26,301 bases of DNA from an uncultured Holdemanella sp. (GTDB lineage Bacteria; Bacillota_I; Bacilli_A; Erysipelotrichales; Erysipelotrichaceae). The notes under the pieces were generated by a model. It was not told where the DNA came from. It searched no databases and was given only the letters and a program-made list of their open reading frames with translations. Positions 1 through 7,844 of this stretch are shown one piece after another (positions within the stretch are counted from its first letter, which is position 1; each line of letters starts with the position of its first letter). Made by a program: the position numbers and the translations under genes. The stretch covers positions 1 through 26,301 of the forward strand of contig NZ_CAKVJB010000033.1 of the NCBI RefSeq assembly GCF_934754935.1. Direction: 5' to 3'.

Positions 1-12
1 GACACTTTATCA

Positions 13-225
13 TTATTTACGGTTTGCGTTTACCGATTTCATGATTTGACGAATCTGTGCTTCACTAGGTTTACGTCCCATTTGTAAGAACATTGCACGA
101 ATCATCTTTTCATTAATAGGTGGATTTTCTTTAATTTCTTTTTCAAACTTCTTACGAGTGAAGTAGAAAGTAACCAGGCCACCAATGATGGCTCCCACTA
201 TCGTATAAAAAATTGATACACCCAT
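13..225 (-). CDS. yneF: YneF family (UPF0154) small membrane protein
   Basis: This 70-residue protein has one N-terminal membrane segment (about residues 4-23, rich in I, G, V and F) followed by a charged Lys/Glu stretch. The conserved UPF0154 block comes next: NPPINEKMIRAMFLQMGRKPSE, running to a basic C-terminus. Length and motif order match the family (usually 70-75 aa). The molecular function of the family is not established; it is a single-pass inner-membrane protein. An SD-like GAGGT lies about 10 nt upstream of the ATG. It is the last complete gene of the minus-strand run parE-parC-EamA-yneF, 44 bp after the EamA stop codon. No separate promoter or terminator was seen, so it is probably co-transcribed. 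Family assignment is confident. Confidence 0.9.
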   Translation of the reverse strand: MGVSIFYTIVGAIIGGLVTFYFTRKKFEKEIKENPPINEKMIRAMFLQMGRKPSEAQIRQIMKSVNANRK

Positions 226-269
226 ATTTTAGTCAACCTCACTATCTACTCATCTATTCTACTATCTTT

Positions 270-1139
270 TTAAGCTTTTGACAATACGAATTGTCCACTA
301 TATTCAGTTAAAATCACTGAAAAGAAGATCAAAAGTCCACCTAAAATCATAATTGGACTCTTTGTCTCATGCAGCAATAGAAAGCCAAATACGTTCGCAA
401 ATAAAGATTCTGTACATAAAAGTACACTTGCACTCGATGCATCTGTATACTTTTGTGCCAATGTCTGTAATTGAAATGCCAAGAATGTTGCCACCAAAAT
501 CATATAGCCACAACTCATATAAGCATGCAACGAAATATTTTGTGGAATTGTTTCCAAAGACAATGCGAAAGGAATTGAAAGTAAAGCTGCTACACTCATT
601 TGTACGGCATTGATCGCAATAGAATTCGAATTTTCAGTCGCATACTCCAAAGAAATAATGTGACACGCAAAGAACAATGCACAAGTCAAAGATAAACAAT
701 CTCCAAAACTAAATTGGAAATATCCTTTTGATAAACTTAAACAAGCAATACCAGCCAAGCATATTACACTCGCACCAAGTTGTCTTTTACTTGGCTTCTT
801 TTTCCATAAAAGCCATACAATATATGGAACCAAAACTACGTTTACCGCGGTTAAAAATGCATTTTGACCCGTATTTGTCAAAGCCAAACCAAAAGTTTGA
901 AATGCGAATGCCAAATACATTAACACCCCTGAAATGCTTCCACGAACTAGTGCTTGTTTTGAAACTTTTACATGACTACAAAGACAAACTACAATACTAA
1001 CAAGACTAGCCCCAATAAAACGAATCATTAAAACGGTAAAGGGGTCAAATGTTTGTAAAGCAGCATCGGTGGCAATAAAGCCACCACCCCAAATAGCCGC
1101 AACAATCAAACACACTAAATTTGCCTGTTTTTTACTCAT
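270..1139 (-). CDS. EamA/DMT-family drug/metabolite transporter
   Basis: A 289-residue, very hydrophobic protein with about ten predicted membrane segments in two EamA repeats. It starts with AAIWGGGFIATDAAL and has the typical FDPFTVLMIRF loop after the first helix. The second repeat begins near residue 145 (FGDCLSLTCALFFACHII). Family members export or import small metabolites; the substrate here cannot be deduced. The ATG overlaps the parC stop codon (ATGA, 4 bp shared), and a GAGG SD lies inside the end of parC about 7 nt upstream, so translation is likely coupled to parC. A transporter coupled to topoisomerase IV probably reflects operon packing, not shared function. Confidence 0.88.
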   Translation of the reverse strand: MSKKQANLVCLIVAAIWGGGFIATDAALQTFDPFTVLMIRFIGASLVSIVVCLCSHVKVSKQALVRGSISGVLMYLAFAFQTFGLALTNTGQNAFLTAVNVVLVPYIVWLLWKKKPSKRQLGASVICLAGIACLSLSKGYFQFSFGDCLSLTCALFFACHIISLEYATENSNSIAINAVQMSVAALLSIPFALSLETIPQNISLHAYMSCGYMILVATFLAFQLQTLAQKYTDASSASVLLCTESLFANVFGFLLLHETKSPIMILGGLLIFFSVILTEYSGQFVLSKA

Positions 1140-3619
1140 GCATTATCCTCATCAAATAAAGAAGGTTGCTTAAAATCTTCTTGTTTTACCCAAGCTCCAT
1201 CCAAAACATTTTCAAGTGGTGAGATCCACTCAAATGATTCCACTTTTCCATATGGCGTTGAGAAAGTGGATTGCGCATTCATTAAACTGATTTCTTTTGC
1301 CTCAAACGACATAAGCTCATCTGTATATACTTCAATTTTTGTATTTAGATCCACCATTTCAATATTGAAAATCACATTTGGATTCGATTTTACCAACTTA
1401 CAAATTCGATTTCCTTTAGCCGGACGATTCAATGGTGCGATTTCAAGTTGTTTCATACGCTTTAAAGAAAGTGTTGTCGTAGAAACTAAGACTTGTTCAT
1501 CTCTATTTTTACTGATACAAATAGACGCAATACAATCATCTTTTGAAAGATTCATTGCCTTTACACCTTTTGATTTATTTGAAACCAAAGGAATCTGTTC
1601 AACCGGATACATTAAACCATATCCTTGTTCACTGACTAAGATCACTTGATCATCTGGTTTATAAGATAAAGATACAGATATCATTTCATCCATACCACCA
1701 ATTTTCATACATGCCATTGTTTTGTTGGAACGAGAAACCTCAAATTCTTTCAATTCTGTACGTTTGATCATACCATGACGACTTGCGCTCACAACATGAA
1801 CACCCGCTTTAAAGGCATCTAATACATAAGCGGCAATGATTTTTTCACTTGAATCCATCTTAATATAGTTTGAGATATGACCTCCCAAATCTTTCCATTT
1901 GGCCTCTTCAATTTGATAAACAGGAATATATCCATACGTTCCGCGATTTGTAAAGAAAATCAAAGTCTGTAATGTATGACTCGCTCCATAACAAACCAAA
2001 GAATCCGTATCTTTTCTTTGTGTCATGGAATCACTGGATGCATTATAACTTCGCATAGAAACACGTTTAATATATCCATCACGAGTGACAGTAATCATAC
2101 ATTCTTCTTTAGAAATCATAGCCTTTTCATCAATTACGATTTCCTTAACTTCGTGCACGATTTTAGAAAGTCTTGGCGTATTGAATTCTGCATTTACTTT
2201 CTCAAGTTCTTCAACCATCACTTTATGTAATTCCGATTTATCACTAATAATCTTTTCTAATTCGGCAATATCACTTTGAAGCTGTTTAAATTCGGCCTTT
2301 AATTCTTTTACATCTGTATTCGTTAAACGATATAGACGCATAACAACAATGGCCTCAGCTTGTTTTTCTGTAAATTCAAAACGCTCAATCAAATTCTTTT
2401 TGGCATGTGCCTTATCTTTTGACTTACGAATAATATGGATAATTTCATCCATCACACTCACCGCTTTGATCAAGCCTTCTAAAATGTGAGCACGATCTTT
2501 TTTGGTTGCTAAATCATATTTACTTCTTCGAATTACTACATCTTCACGATGACTAATAAAGGCATCTAACATCATGGCTAAAGACATTTGTACGGGTGCT
2601 TTATTCACGATTGCGATGACATTGTAGTTATATGAAATTTGTAAATCTGTATTCTTATATAGATAATTTAAAATCTGTTCATCATTACTATCTTTTTTTA
2701 GATCCACTACAATACGAAGTCCTGTACGATCACTTTCATCACGAACATCTAAAATGCCATCAATTTTCTTATTTAAACGAATCTCATCAATTTTCTTAAC
2801 AAGATTGGATTTAATAACTTCATAAGGAATCTCATGAATAATAATTTGTTTGATTGTACGCGTTGGTACCACTTCTACTTTTGAACGAATCAAAACGCGT
2901 CCACGACCTGTTTGAAAAGCTTGTTTGATACCATCAAGCCCCATCACGATTCCACCGGTTGGAAAGTCTGGGCCTTTCACAAACTGCATTAATTCTTCTA
3001 ATGAACAATCTGGATGAGAAATACGATAAATACTGGCTTGAATGACTTCATTCAAATTGTGTGGAGGAATATTTGTCGCATATCCTGCCGCAATACCTGT
3101 AATTCCATTGACTAATAAGTTTGGAAAACGTGCTGGAAGTACAGTTGGCTCCATTTTTTCATCTGAAAAGTTGGGTGCCCATTCCACTGTATCTTTATCA
3201 ATATCTTGTAGTAAAAAATCACTAATTCTAGCTAAGCGCGCCTCTGTATAACGCATTGCAGCAGCTGGATCATCATCGATAGATCCATTATTTCCTTGCA
3301 TATCAATTAAAGGATTGGTAATTTTCCAATTTTGTGACATACGAACCATCGCATCATAAACAGAACTATCTCCATGAGGGTGATAATTACCAATTACATT
3401 ACCTACTGTTTTTGCGGATTTATGGTATGGCTTATTGTATGTATTTCCATCTTCATACATCGCATATAAAATACGTCTTTGAACTGGCTTTAGTCCATCT
3501 CTAGCATCAGGTAAAGCACGTTCCTGAATAATATATTTTGAATATCTGGCAAAACGATCCGCCATGATATCTTCTAAAGAATTCTTTAAAACATTATGTT
3601 TTACTTCTTTTTCTTTCAC
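1136..3619 (-). CDS. parC: DNA topoisomerase IV subunit A (ParC)
   Basis: This 827-residue protein is the DNA-cleaving subunit of topoisomerase IV, which unlinks daughter chromosomes. The N-terminal half holds the breakage-reunion domain: LPDARDGLKPVQRRILYAM at about 36-54, the quinolone-resistance region HPHGDSSVYDAM at 80-91, and the active-site Tyr124 in AAMRYTEARL. The residue matching E. coli ParC S80 is Ser85, and the position matching E84 is Asp89. The C-terminal third is a beta-pinwheel domain without a clear GyrA box, which favours ParC over GyrA, as does the adjacent parE. The start is GTG, overlapping the parE stop codon as GTGA, with a strong GGGAGG SD 7 nt upstream inside parE. 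The two subunits are therefore translationally coupled. Confidence 0.95.
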   Translation of the reverse strand: MKEKEVKHNVLKNSLEDIMADRFARYSKYIIQERALPDARDGLKPVQRRILYAMYEDGNTYNKPYHKSAKTVGNVIGNYHPHGDSSVYDAMVRMSQNWKITNPLIDMQGNNGSIDDDPAAAMRYTEARLARISDFLLQDIDKDTVEWAPNFSDEKMEPTVLPARFPNLLVNGITGIAAGYATNIPPHNLNEVIQASIYRISHPDCSLEELMQFVKGPDFPTGGIVMGLDGIKQAFQTGRGRVLIRSKVEVVPTRTIKQIIIHEIPYEVIKSNLVKKIDEIRLNKKIDGILDVRDESDRTGLRIVVDLKKDSNDEQILNYLYKNTDLQISYNYNVIAIVNKAPVQMSLAMMLDAFISHREDVVIRRSKYDLATKKDRAHILEGLIKAVSVMDEIIHIIRKSKDKAHAKKNLIERFEFTEKQAEAIVVMRLYRLTNTDVKELKAEFKQLQSDIAELEKIISDKSELHKVMVEELEKVNAEFNTPRLSKIVHEVKEIVIDEKAMISKEECMITVTRDGYIKRVSMRSYNASSDSMTQRKDTDSLVCYGASHTLQTLIFFTNRGTYGYIPVYQIEEAKWKDLGGHISNYIKMDSSEKIIAAYVLDAFKAGVHVVSASRHGMIKRTELKEFEVSRSNKTMACMKIGGMDEMISVSLSYKPDDQVILVSEQGYGLMYPVEQIPLVSNKSKGVKAMNLSKDDCIASICISKNRDEQVLVSTTTLSLKRMKQLEIAPLNRPAKGNRICKLVKSNPNVIFNIEMVDLNTKIEVYTDELMSFEAKEISLMNAQSTFSTPYGKVESFEWISPLENVLDGAWVKQEDFKQPSLFDEDNA

Positions 3620-5541
3620 GCACTTACCTCCCTATAATCATCTTCTAATGTGAATACAACATTGTCTTCGATCCAATTACGACGAAGTTCTGCCTTATCT
3701 CCCATTAGTTCAGTCACTCTTTTTTCGGCCATCATCGCATTTTCAATGGTCACACAAAGTAAAGTTCTCGATTCTGGATTCATTGTCGTATCCCAAAGTT
3801 GCGTGGCATTCATTTCACCAAGACCTTTGTATCGTGTAATGGTATAACCATTTTTTAACTCTGCTTTTTTCTCATCCAACTCTTCATTTGTATATAAATA
3901 ATACTCTTTTCCACCCTTGGCAATACGATATAGTGGTGGAAGCGCAATATATAACATTTCATGCGTAATCAATTCACGCATATAGCGATAGAAGAATGTC
4001 AATAATAAGTTTTGAATATGTGCCCCATCATCATCGGCATCGGTCATAATAATAACTTTATAGTAGTTTGAATCTTCAGCCGTAAAGTTAGCACCTACAC
4101 CTGCACCTAAGGCATGAATGATTGTATTCAATTCTTCATTCTTTTCAATCGCTTCAAGACTTGCCTTTTCTGTATTTAAAACTTTACCACGCAAAGGTAA
4201 GATTGCTTGATATTTTGAATCACGCCCCTGCTTTGCAGAACCACCCGCAGAATCACCTTCGACTAAATATAATTCTTTTCTTCTTGCATCTTTACTTTGA
4301 GCCGATGCCAACTTTCCAGATAAAACTCTTTCTGAACGGTTCTTACCTTTTCCATTACGAATATCAGCACGCGCTTTTCTTGCGGCATTACGAGCTTGTG
4401 CAGCCTTGATGATCTTACGAACTAGAGCATTGGCAACCTCTTTATTTTCTTCTAAGAAATAACGAAGATTTTCGGATACAACAGTTTCGGTTGCAGGTTT
4501 AGCTTCTGGAGTACCTAATTTTTCTTTGGTCTGTCCTTCAAATTGTAAATAATCTTCTGGAATCGTTAAGTTAATAACTAATGTTAATCCTTCCCTAACA
4601 TCATTTCCATCAAAACCTTTATCTTTTTCTTTTAAGAAACCATTTTTACGTGCATATTCATTAAATACTTTCGTGAAAGCTTGTTTAGCACCCGTTTCAT
4701 GAGATCCACCATCGCGAGTACGGACCATATTTGTGAATGAGAAAATATTTTCCTGATACTCATCTGTATATTGGAAACATCCTTCAACAACGATTTGATT
4801 ACTCTCACCTCTAAAGCTAATTGAATCATGCATTGGTGTATGATCTTGATTTACTTCATCAATAAAGGCTTTTAATCCATCTTCATATTGATAAATAACT
4901 TCTTTTTCTTCTTTACGTTTATCGCGAACGATCATTTTTAATCCTTTTAATAAAAAGGCATCTTCTTGAGCTCTTTCACAAATTGTAGAATATGAAAAAT
5001 GAACCGTTTTAAAGATAGTAGGATCCGGTTTAAACGTGACTGTACTTCCCGTACGATTGGTTTTTCCTACTTTTTCAAGTTTTCCAATCTTACTTCCCCC
5101 ATCTTCAAATGTCATGCACCAAATATCTTTTCCATCATGAACGGTTACTTTACACCATGTACATAATGCATTCACAACACTGGCACCTACACCATGTAAT
5201 CCTCCGGCACTTGTATATCCTCCATGACTTGTAAATTTACCACCTGCATGTAGGATGGTAAAAATAACTTGAAGTGTACTGACTCCTGATTTATGTTTTC
5301 CAACAGGCATTCCTCGCCCGTGATCTTCAACTGTTACACTACCATCTTTTTCTAGGGTAATCGCAATTTCATTTCCATAGCCATTTAAAGCTTCGTCAAT
5401 CGCATTATCAACAATTTCCCATACAAGATGGTGTAAACCTTTTGAATCCGTAGATCCAATATACATACCTGGACGCTTTCTTACGGCATCCAAGCCCTCT
5501 AAAATAACGATACTACTTTCATCATATTGTTGTTTTGGCAT
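3616..5541 (-). CDS. parE: DNA topoisomerase IV subunit B (ParE)
   Basis: ATPase subunit of topoisomerase IV, 641 residues. It has the GHKL ATP-binding motifs (WEIVDNAIDEA near residue 41, DHGRGMP, GGLHGVGASVVNAL), then the transducer domain. The TOPRIM metal-binding motifs follow (EGDSAGGSA, MTDADDDGAHI), and the C-terminus ends in a region resembling RNWIEDN. A longer frame reaches a TTG at 5559, but that codon has no SD. The ATG at 5541 follows AGTAGGGATAGT with good spacing and gives the normal N-terminus MPKQQYDESS, so it was chosen. Its length and its pairing with parC support ParE over GyrB. An extended -10 box lies 29 nt upstream, so parE heads the operon. The fic gene ends just upstream and separates it from plsY, its usual neighbour in Bacillota. 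Confidence 0.94.
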   Translation of the reverse strand: MPKQQYDESSIVILEGLDAVRKRPGMYIGSTDSKGLHHLVWEIVDNAIDEALNGYGNEIAITLEKDGSVTVEDHGRGMPVGKHKSGVSTLQVIFTILHAGGKFTSHGGYTSAGGLHGVGASVVNALCTWCKVTVHDGKDIWCMTFEDGGSKIGKLEKVGKTNRTGSTVTFKPDPTIFKTVHFSYSTICERAQEDAFLLKGLKMIVRDKRKEEKEVIYQYEDGLKAFIDEVNQDHTPMHDSISFRGESNQIVVEGCFQYTDEYQENIFSFTNMVRTRDGGSHETGAKQAFTKVFNEYARKNGFLKEKDKGFDGNDVREGLTLVINLTIPEDYLQFEGQTKEKLGTPEAKPATETVVSENLRYFLEENKEVANALVRKIIKAAQARNAARKARADIRNGKGKNRSERVLSGKLASAQSKDARRKELYLVEGDSAGGSAKQGRDSKYQAILPLRGKVLNTEKASLEAIEKNEELNTIIHALGAGVGANFTAEDSNYYKVIIMTDADDDGAHIQNLLLTFFYRYMRELITHEMLYIALPPLYRIAKGGKEYYLYTNEELDEKKAELKNGYTITRYKGLGEMNATQLWDTTMNPESRTLLCVTIENAMMAEKRVTELMGDKAELRRNWIEDNVVFTLEDDYREVSA

Positions 5542-5569
5542 ACTATCCCTACTTTCCAACGTAATTTTT

Positions 5570-5578
5570 ATTATATCA
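5570..5578 (-). promoter_or_regulatory. Extended -10 promoter of parE-parC operon
   Basis: On the minus strand this reads TGATATAAT, a perfect -10 hexamer with the TGn extension. No good -35 hexamer is present at 16-18 nt (GTGCAC at 17 nt), which is acceptable for extended -10 promoters. Predicted transcription would start near 5563, about 22 nt before the chosen parE ATG, leaving room for the SD. Confidence 0.55.
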
Positions 5579-5654
5579 ACAAATCAAAAAAAGTGCACAT
5601 AAATTCCTTCAAATCAATTTGATTATATACGATATATATACACTATTCATGTCA

Positions 5655-5680
5655 AATTAAAAAGGTGTTCTTCACACCTT
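5655..5680 (-). terminator. Terminator of fic gene
   Basis: Minus-strand hairpin AAGGTGT-GAAGA-ACACCTT followed by TTTTTAATTTG. The fic stop codon TGA (5672-5674) lies within the loop/stem. It should stop transcription before the parE promoter, making fic a single-gene unit. Confidence 0.6.
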
Positions 5681-6793
5681 ATGCTTAAACTTATATTTAC
5701 CTTTACCATGCCCTGTAACTGGCTCAATAATGTCAACTTGCAACAACTTAGAAATAAGATTAGATACAGCCGAACTCTTTAATCCAACCAATTTCATCAC
5801 ATCACTTCTACCAAATAGTTGATTATATCCATATTCATCATATAATGTTTCAATATGTTGCATCGTTCTTTTACTAAAATCAATAGTCCCAATGTCCACT
5901 TTTTTGGTTCCAATGTCCACTTTTTTGGTTCCAATGTCCACTTTTTTGGTTCCAATGTCCACTTTTTCTGAAAAATATCCACTTATATGCATTGTACGAT
6001 TACGAAGTTCATTCTTTTCATCCAACAATAAATTTCTAAGAAATAATTCTAAATATTCTGTTGTTTCATGAATGTTTTTTTGTAGATTCGTATAATTTGC
6101 TCGAACAAGTGCATTCCTAAAATACCAAGCATTTTCCGCAAAAATATCATTTGTTACATTAAATCCAAGTGTACGTAAATATTTTATGAAAAAGACAGCT
6201 GTTGTCCTCGTGTTCCCTTCTTCAAACACATGAATTTGCCAAAGTCTTGAAATGAATAAAGCGAGATGATGAATAATTTCATCTATCATTAAATTTTTGT
6301 AACTAAATTCCTTTTCTTGAGAAAAATCATATTCTAAAGTGGCTTTTAATTGTGAAGCACTTCCATATACTACTGTAGCACCATCCAGTACCCATTCTTT
6401 CTTTGTGATATTATATGTTCTCATTTTACCAGCATGATTATATATACCTTTAAAGAGCTTCTTATGAATAGAAAGATATTCTAAAGGCGAAAATGAAAAT
6501 GCGGTTTCCGACAATATTTGAGCAATTCGAGAAGCTACCTTATCAGCCTCCTCAGTCCGATCATCCTCAGAAGTATTTGTTGGACTTTCTTCATAATAAG
6601 TATCAATCAGGTTTTGTGCTTCTTTTAATGTGATTTTACCCTCAATATTCTTTATGGCTGTATCAATCAAATAATCAGAAGTTTTAAGCCCATCTACAGC
6701 TTGAAGACCAATTGCAGTACTCCAAACATATCCTCGATTCACAGAATCTAATTCTGATTCTTTAATATATTCTTTAAATGGATCTCTTTCCAT
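5672..6793 (-). CDS. Fic-domain protein with VbhA-like N-terminus and C-terminal winged helix
   Basis: A 373-residue protein. The Fic core carries HVFEEGNTR (residues 188-196), a variant of the HPFxxGNxR catalytic loop of enzymes that transfer AMP or related groups to protein hydroxyls. An upstream DGATVVYGSASQL segment fits the substrate-binding flap. Residues 20-68 resemble the VbhA-type antitoxin helix bundle (TAIGLQAVDGLKTSDYL, then IEGKITLKEAQ) that inhibits Fic enzymes in cis. The C-terminus (about 305-373) looks like a winged helix-turn-helix (DVMKLVGLKSSAVSNLISKL). Between them, residues 277-303 are a tandem repeat of KVDIGTK. A strong AAAGGAGGC SD precedes the ATG. The target and the true reaction are unknown. 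The gene is flanked by its own promoter and terminator and is inserted between two normally adjacent housekeeping genes, which suggests acquisition. Confidence 0.85.
   Translation of the reverse strand: MERDPFKEYIKESELDSVNRGYVWSTAIGLQAVDGLKTSDYLIDTAIKNIEGKITLKEAQNLIDTYYEESPTNTSEDDRTEEADKVASRIAQILSETAFSFSPLEYLSIHKKLFKGIYNHAGKMRTYNITKKEWVLDGATVVYGSASQLKATLEYDFSQEKEFSYKNLMIDEIIHHLALFISRLWQIHVFEEGNTRTTAVFFIKYLRTLGFNVTNDIFAENAWYFRNALVRANYTNLQKNIHETTEYLELFLRNLLLDEKNELRNRTMHISGYFSEKVDIGTKKVDIGTKKVDIGTKKVDIGTIDFSKRTMQHIETLYDEYGYNQLFGRSDVMKLVGLKSSAVSNLISKLLQVDIIEPVTGHGKGKYKFKHKV
5889..5967. repeat. 21-bp tandem repeat in the fic linker, 3.8 copies
   Basis: The plus-strand unit ccaatgtccacttttttggtt occurs three times without change (5889-5909, 5910-5930, 5931-5951) and then as a 16-bp partial copy (5952-5967). 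In the fic frame each unit encodes KVDIGTK, so copy-number changes would keep the frame. Each unit contains a run of six T. The lack of any divergence between copies points to recent expansion. Confidence 0.95.
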
Positions 6794-6825
6794 TTTAACG
6801 CCTCCTTTCTATTTCATACTCATAT

Positions 6826-6834
6826 ATTTTAACA
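6826..6834 (-). promoter_or_regulatory. Candidate extended -10 promoter of fic
   Basis: The minus strand reads TGTTAAAAT, a TGn-extended -10 with five of six consensus bases, about 33 nt upstream of the fic ATG. No convincing -35 was found. Confidence 0.35.
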
Positions 6835-6866
6835 TATTTCTAAATTGAAATTCTTGTATATTTCTT

Positions 6867-6896
6867 TTGACTTCACAATATCAGTCTACATTTAAT
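6867..6896 (+). promoter_or_regulatory. Candidate promoter of plsY
   Basis: TTGACT (6867-6872), an 18-bp spacer, then TTTAAT (6891-6896). It lies in the divergent fic/plsY intergenic region, roughly 90 nt before the plsY start. The remaining leader (about 6903-6975) is AT-rich and shows no recognisable riboswitch. Confidence 0.4.
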
Positions 6897-6988
6897 ACCT
6901 ACATCATTTATGTCAAATAATTATTTTTTTCATCCAATTCTCGACTAAGTAGATCAAAACTGCTAAAATAAGTTTCGAGGTGGAAGAA

Positions 6989-7603
6989 ATGAAAACTATT
7001 CTATGTATTTTATTAGGTTACTTATTAGGATCTTTACCCTTCGCATTGATTATTGGTAAAGTTTTCTATCATACAGACATACGCCAATATGGCTCAGGAA
7101 ATTTAGGTGGAACAAATGCCGGAAGAGTTCTTGGAAAAAAAGCTGGAATTTCAGTTATCTTGTTTGATGTTTTAAAAGTTGTACTTGCGATTGCGATTGC
7201 GACACAAGTATCTAAGGTTGCAGGAATCTGGACAGGACTTGCATGCTGCATCGGACATTGTTATCCTATTTTCGCAAAATTTCATGGAGGAAAAGCTGTC
7301 AGTACCATGTTTGGCTTCTTGTTCTCTACAAGCATCTTTTTATTTCAAGATGCAAGCTACTTACTTGTACCATTTGGCATGTTTCTAGTTGTTCTATATT
7401 TATTTAAATATGTGTCTCTAGCAAGTATGTGTGCAGCCATTTCAAGTAGCTTATACATTACAGCATTAATGCTTGGATTCAATGTTGATAGCATTTGCGT
7501 TATTGTCGCAAGCTGGCTTATGACAGTCCTTGTGATTTATAGACATCGCACAAATATTGAAAAGATCAAAAAAGGAACAGAAAACACAATCTCGTGGTTA
7601 TAG
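6989..7603 (+). CDS. plsY: Acyl-phosphate glycerol-3-phosphate acyltransferase PlsY
   Basis: A 204-residue integral membrane enzyme that moves the acyl chain from acyl-phosphate to glycerol-3-phosphate, the first step of phospholipid synthesis in most Gram-positives. The three family signatures are present: GYLLGSLPFALIIGK at the N-terminus, GSGNLGGTNAGRVLGKKAG (phosphate/G3P binding), and GHCYPIFAKFHGGKAVST. About five membrane segments are visible. The frame can begin at a GTG (6980), but the GAGGTGG SD overlaps that codon and sits about 7 nt before the ATG at 6989, which gives the expected MKTILCILLGYL start. In Bacillota plsY is often beside parE; here the two are separated by fic. A strong terminator begins at the stop codon. 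Confidence 0.94.
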   Translation: MKTILCILLGYLLGSLPFALIIGKVFYHTDIRQYGSGNLGGTNAGRVLGKKAGISVILFDVLKVVLAIAIATQVSKVAGIWTGLACCIGHCYPIFAKFHGGKAVSTMFGFLFSTSIFLFQDASYLLVPFGMFLVVLYLFKYVSLASMCAAISSSLYITALMLGFNVDSICVIVASWLMTVLVIYRHRTNIEKIKKGTENTISWL

Positions 7604-7633
7604 AAAGTTTTTTTAAGAAACTTTCTTTTTTTT
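7603..7633 (+). terminator. Terminator T1 after plsY (copy 1 of duplicated unit)
   Basis: Inverted repeat gaaagttt (7603-7610) / aaactttc (7618-7625), loop ttttaag, followed by eight T (7626-7633). It begins at the last base of the plsY stop codon. Confidence 0.85.
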
Positions 7634-7717
7634 ATGTCTTTTTCACATTGGACACGTATCATAAGTATTATGAACTATTTATACTATGAACATAAATCAA
7701 GCCAAGTCTGTACCGTA
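7603..7717. repeat. Direct repeat copy 1 (115 bp)
   Basis: This copy matches 7730-7844 at an offset of 127 bp, with only three substitutions (7664, 7665, 7668). It contains terminator T1 and an intact copy of the first 16 codons of the ComK-like gene. The similarity reaches back into the plsY end (tggttata here, tggctata at 7721-7728), so the event looks like a tandem duplication of a 127-bp segment. Confidence 0.97.
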
Positions 7718-7729
7718 TCTTGGCTATAA
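7670..7729 (+). pseudogene. Truncated duplicate of the comK-like gene start
   Basis: An ATG at 7670 opens a 19-codon frame whose first 16 residues (MNYLYYEHKSSQVCTV) are identical to the predicted start of the ComK-like protein at 7797. It then runs into SWL and a TAA at the duplication junction. It is a by-product of the 127-bp duplication. It could be translated as a short leader peptide, but no SD is visible. Confidence 0.7.
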
Positions 7730-7760
7730 GAAAGTTTTTTTAAGAAACTTTCTTTTTTTT
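7730..7760 (+). terminator. Terminator T2 in front of comK-like gene (copy 2)
   Basis: Exact copy of T1: gaaagttt (7730-7737), loop ttttaag, aaactttc (7745-7752), eight T (7753-7760). It lies 36 bp upstream of the predicted ComK-like start, so any transcript entering from upstream meets two terminators in series. Confidence 0.85.
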
Positions 7761-7844
7761 ATGTCTTTTTCACATTGGACACGTATCATAGATAATATGA
7801 ACTATTTATACTATGAACATAAATCAAGCCAAGTCTGTACCGTA
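7730..7844. repeat. Direct repeat copy 2 (115 bp)
   Basis: The partner of 7603-7717. The three substitutions change agtatt before the ATG in copy 1 to gataat in copy 2, creating the candidate -10-like hexamer GATAAT at 7791-7796. The spacer between copies is 12 bp (7718-7729). Confidence 0.97.

Noticed and set aside
1266..1649. Plus-strand open frames opposite parC, parE, rny, rsh and others (for example 1266-1649, 4122-4409, 20482-20811).
   Set aside because: They are antisense shadows of strongly supported genes, with no SD and no recognisable protein features.
1136..5541. Assignment of the topoisomerase pair as GyrB/GyrA.
   Set aside because: The B subunit lies first with a 4-bp overlap, the A subunit lacks a recognisable GyrA box, and the neighbourhood next to plsY fits parE-parC.
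5889..5967. CRISPR array.
   Set aside because: The repeats are contiguous with no spacers and lie in frame inside a coding gene; no cas genes are present.
5797..5982. A minus-strand open frame with repeated KKWTLEP heptads.
   Set aside because: It is the alternative-frame reading of the fic tandem repeat, with no start signals of its own.
7686..7796. A 37-codon N-terminal extension of the ComK-like protein.
   Set aside because: It is translated from the duplicated leader and terminator T2 in a shifted frame and has no SD. The duplicate copy preserves the start at the position equivalent to 7797.
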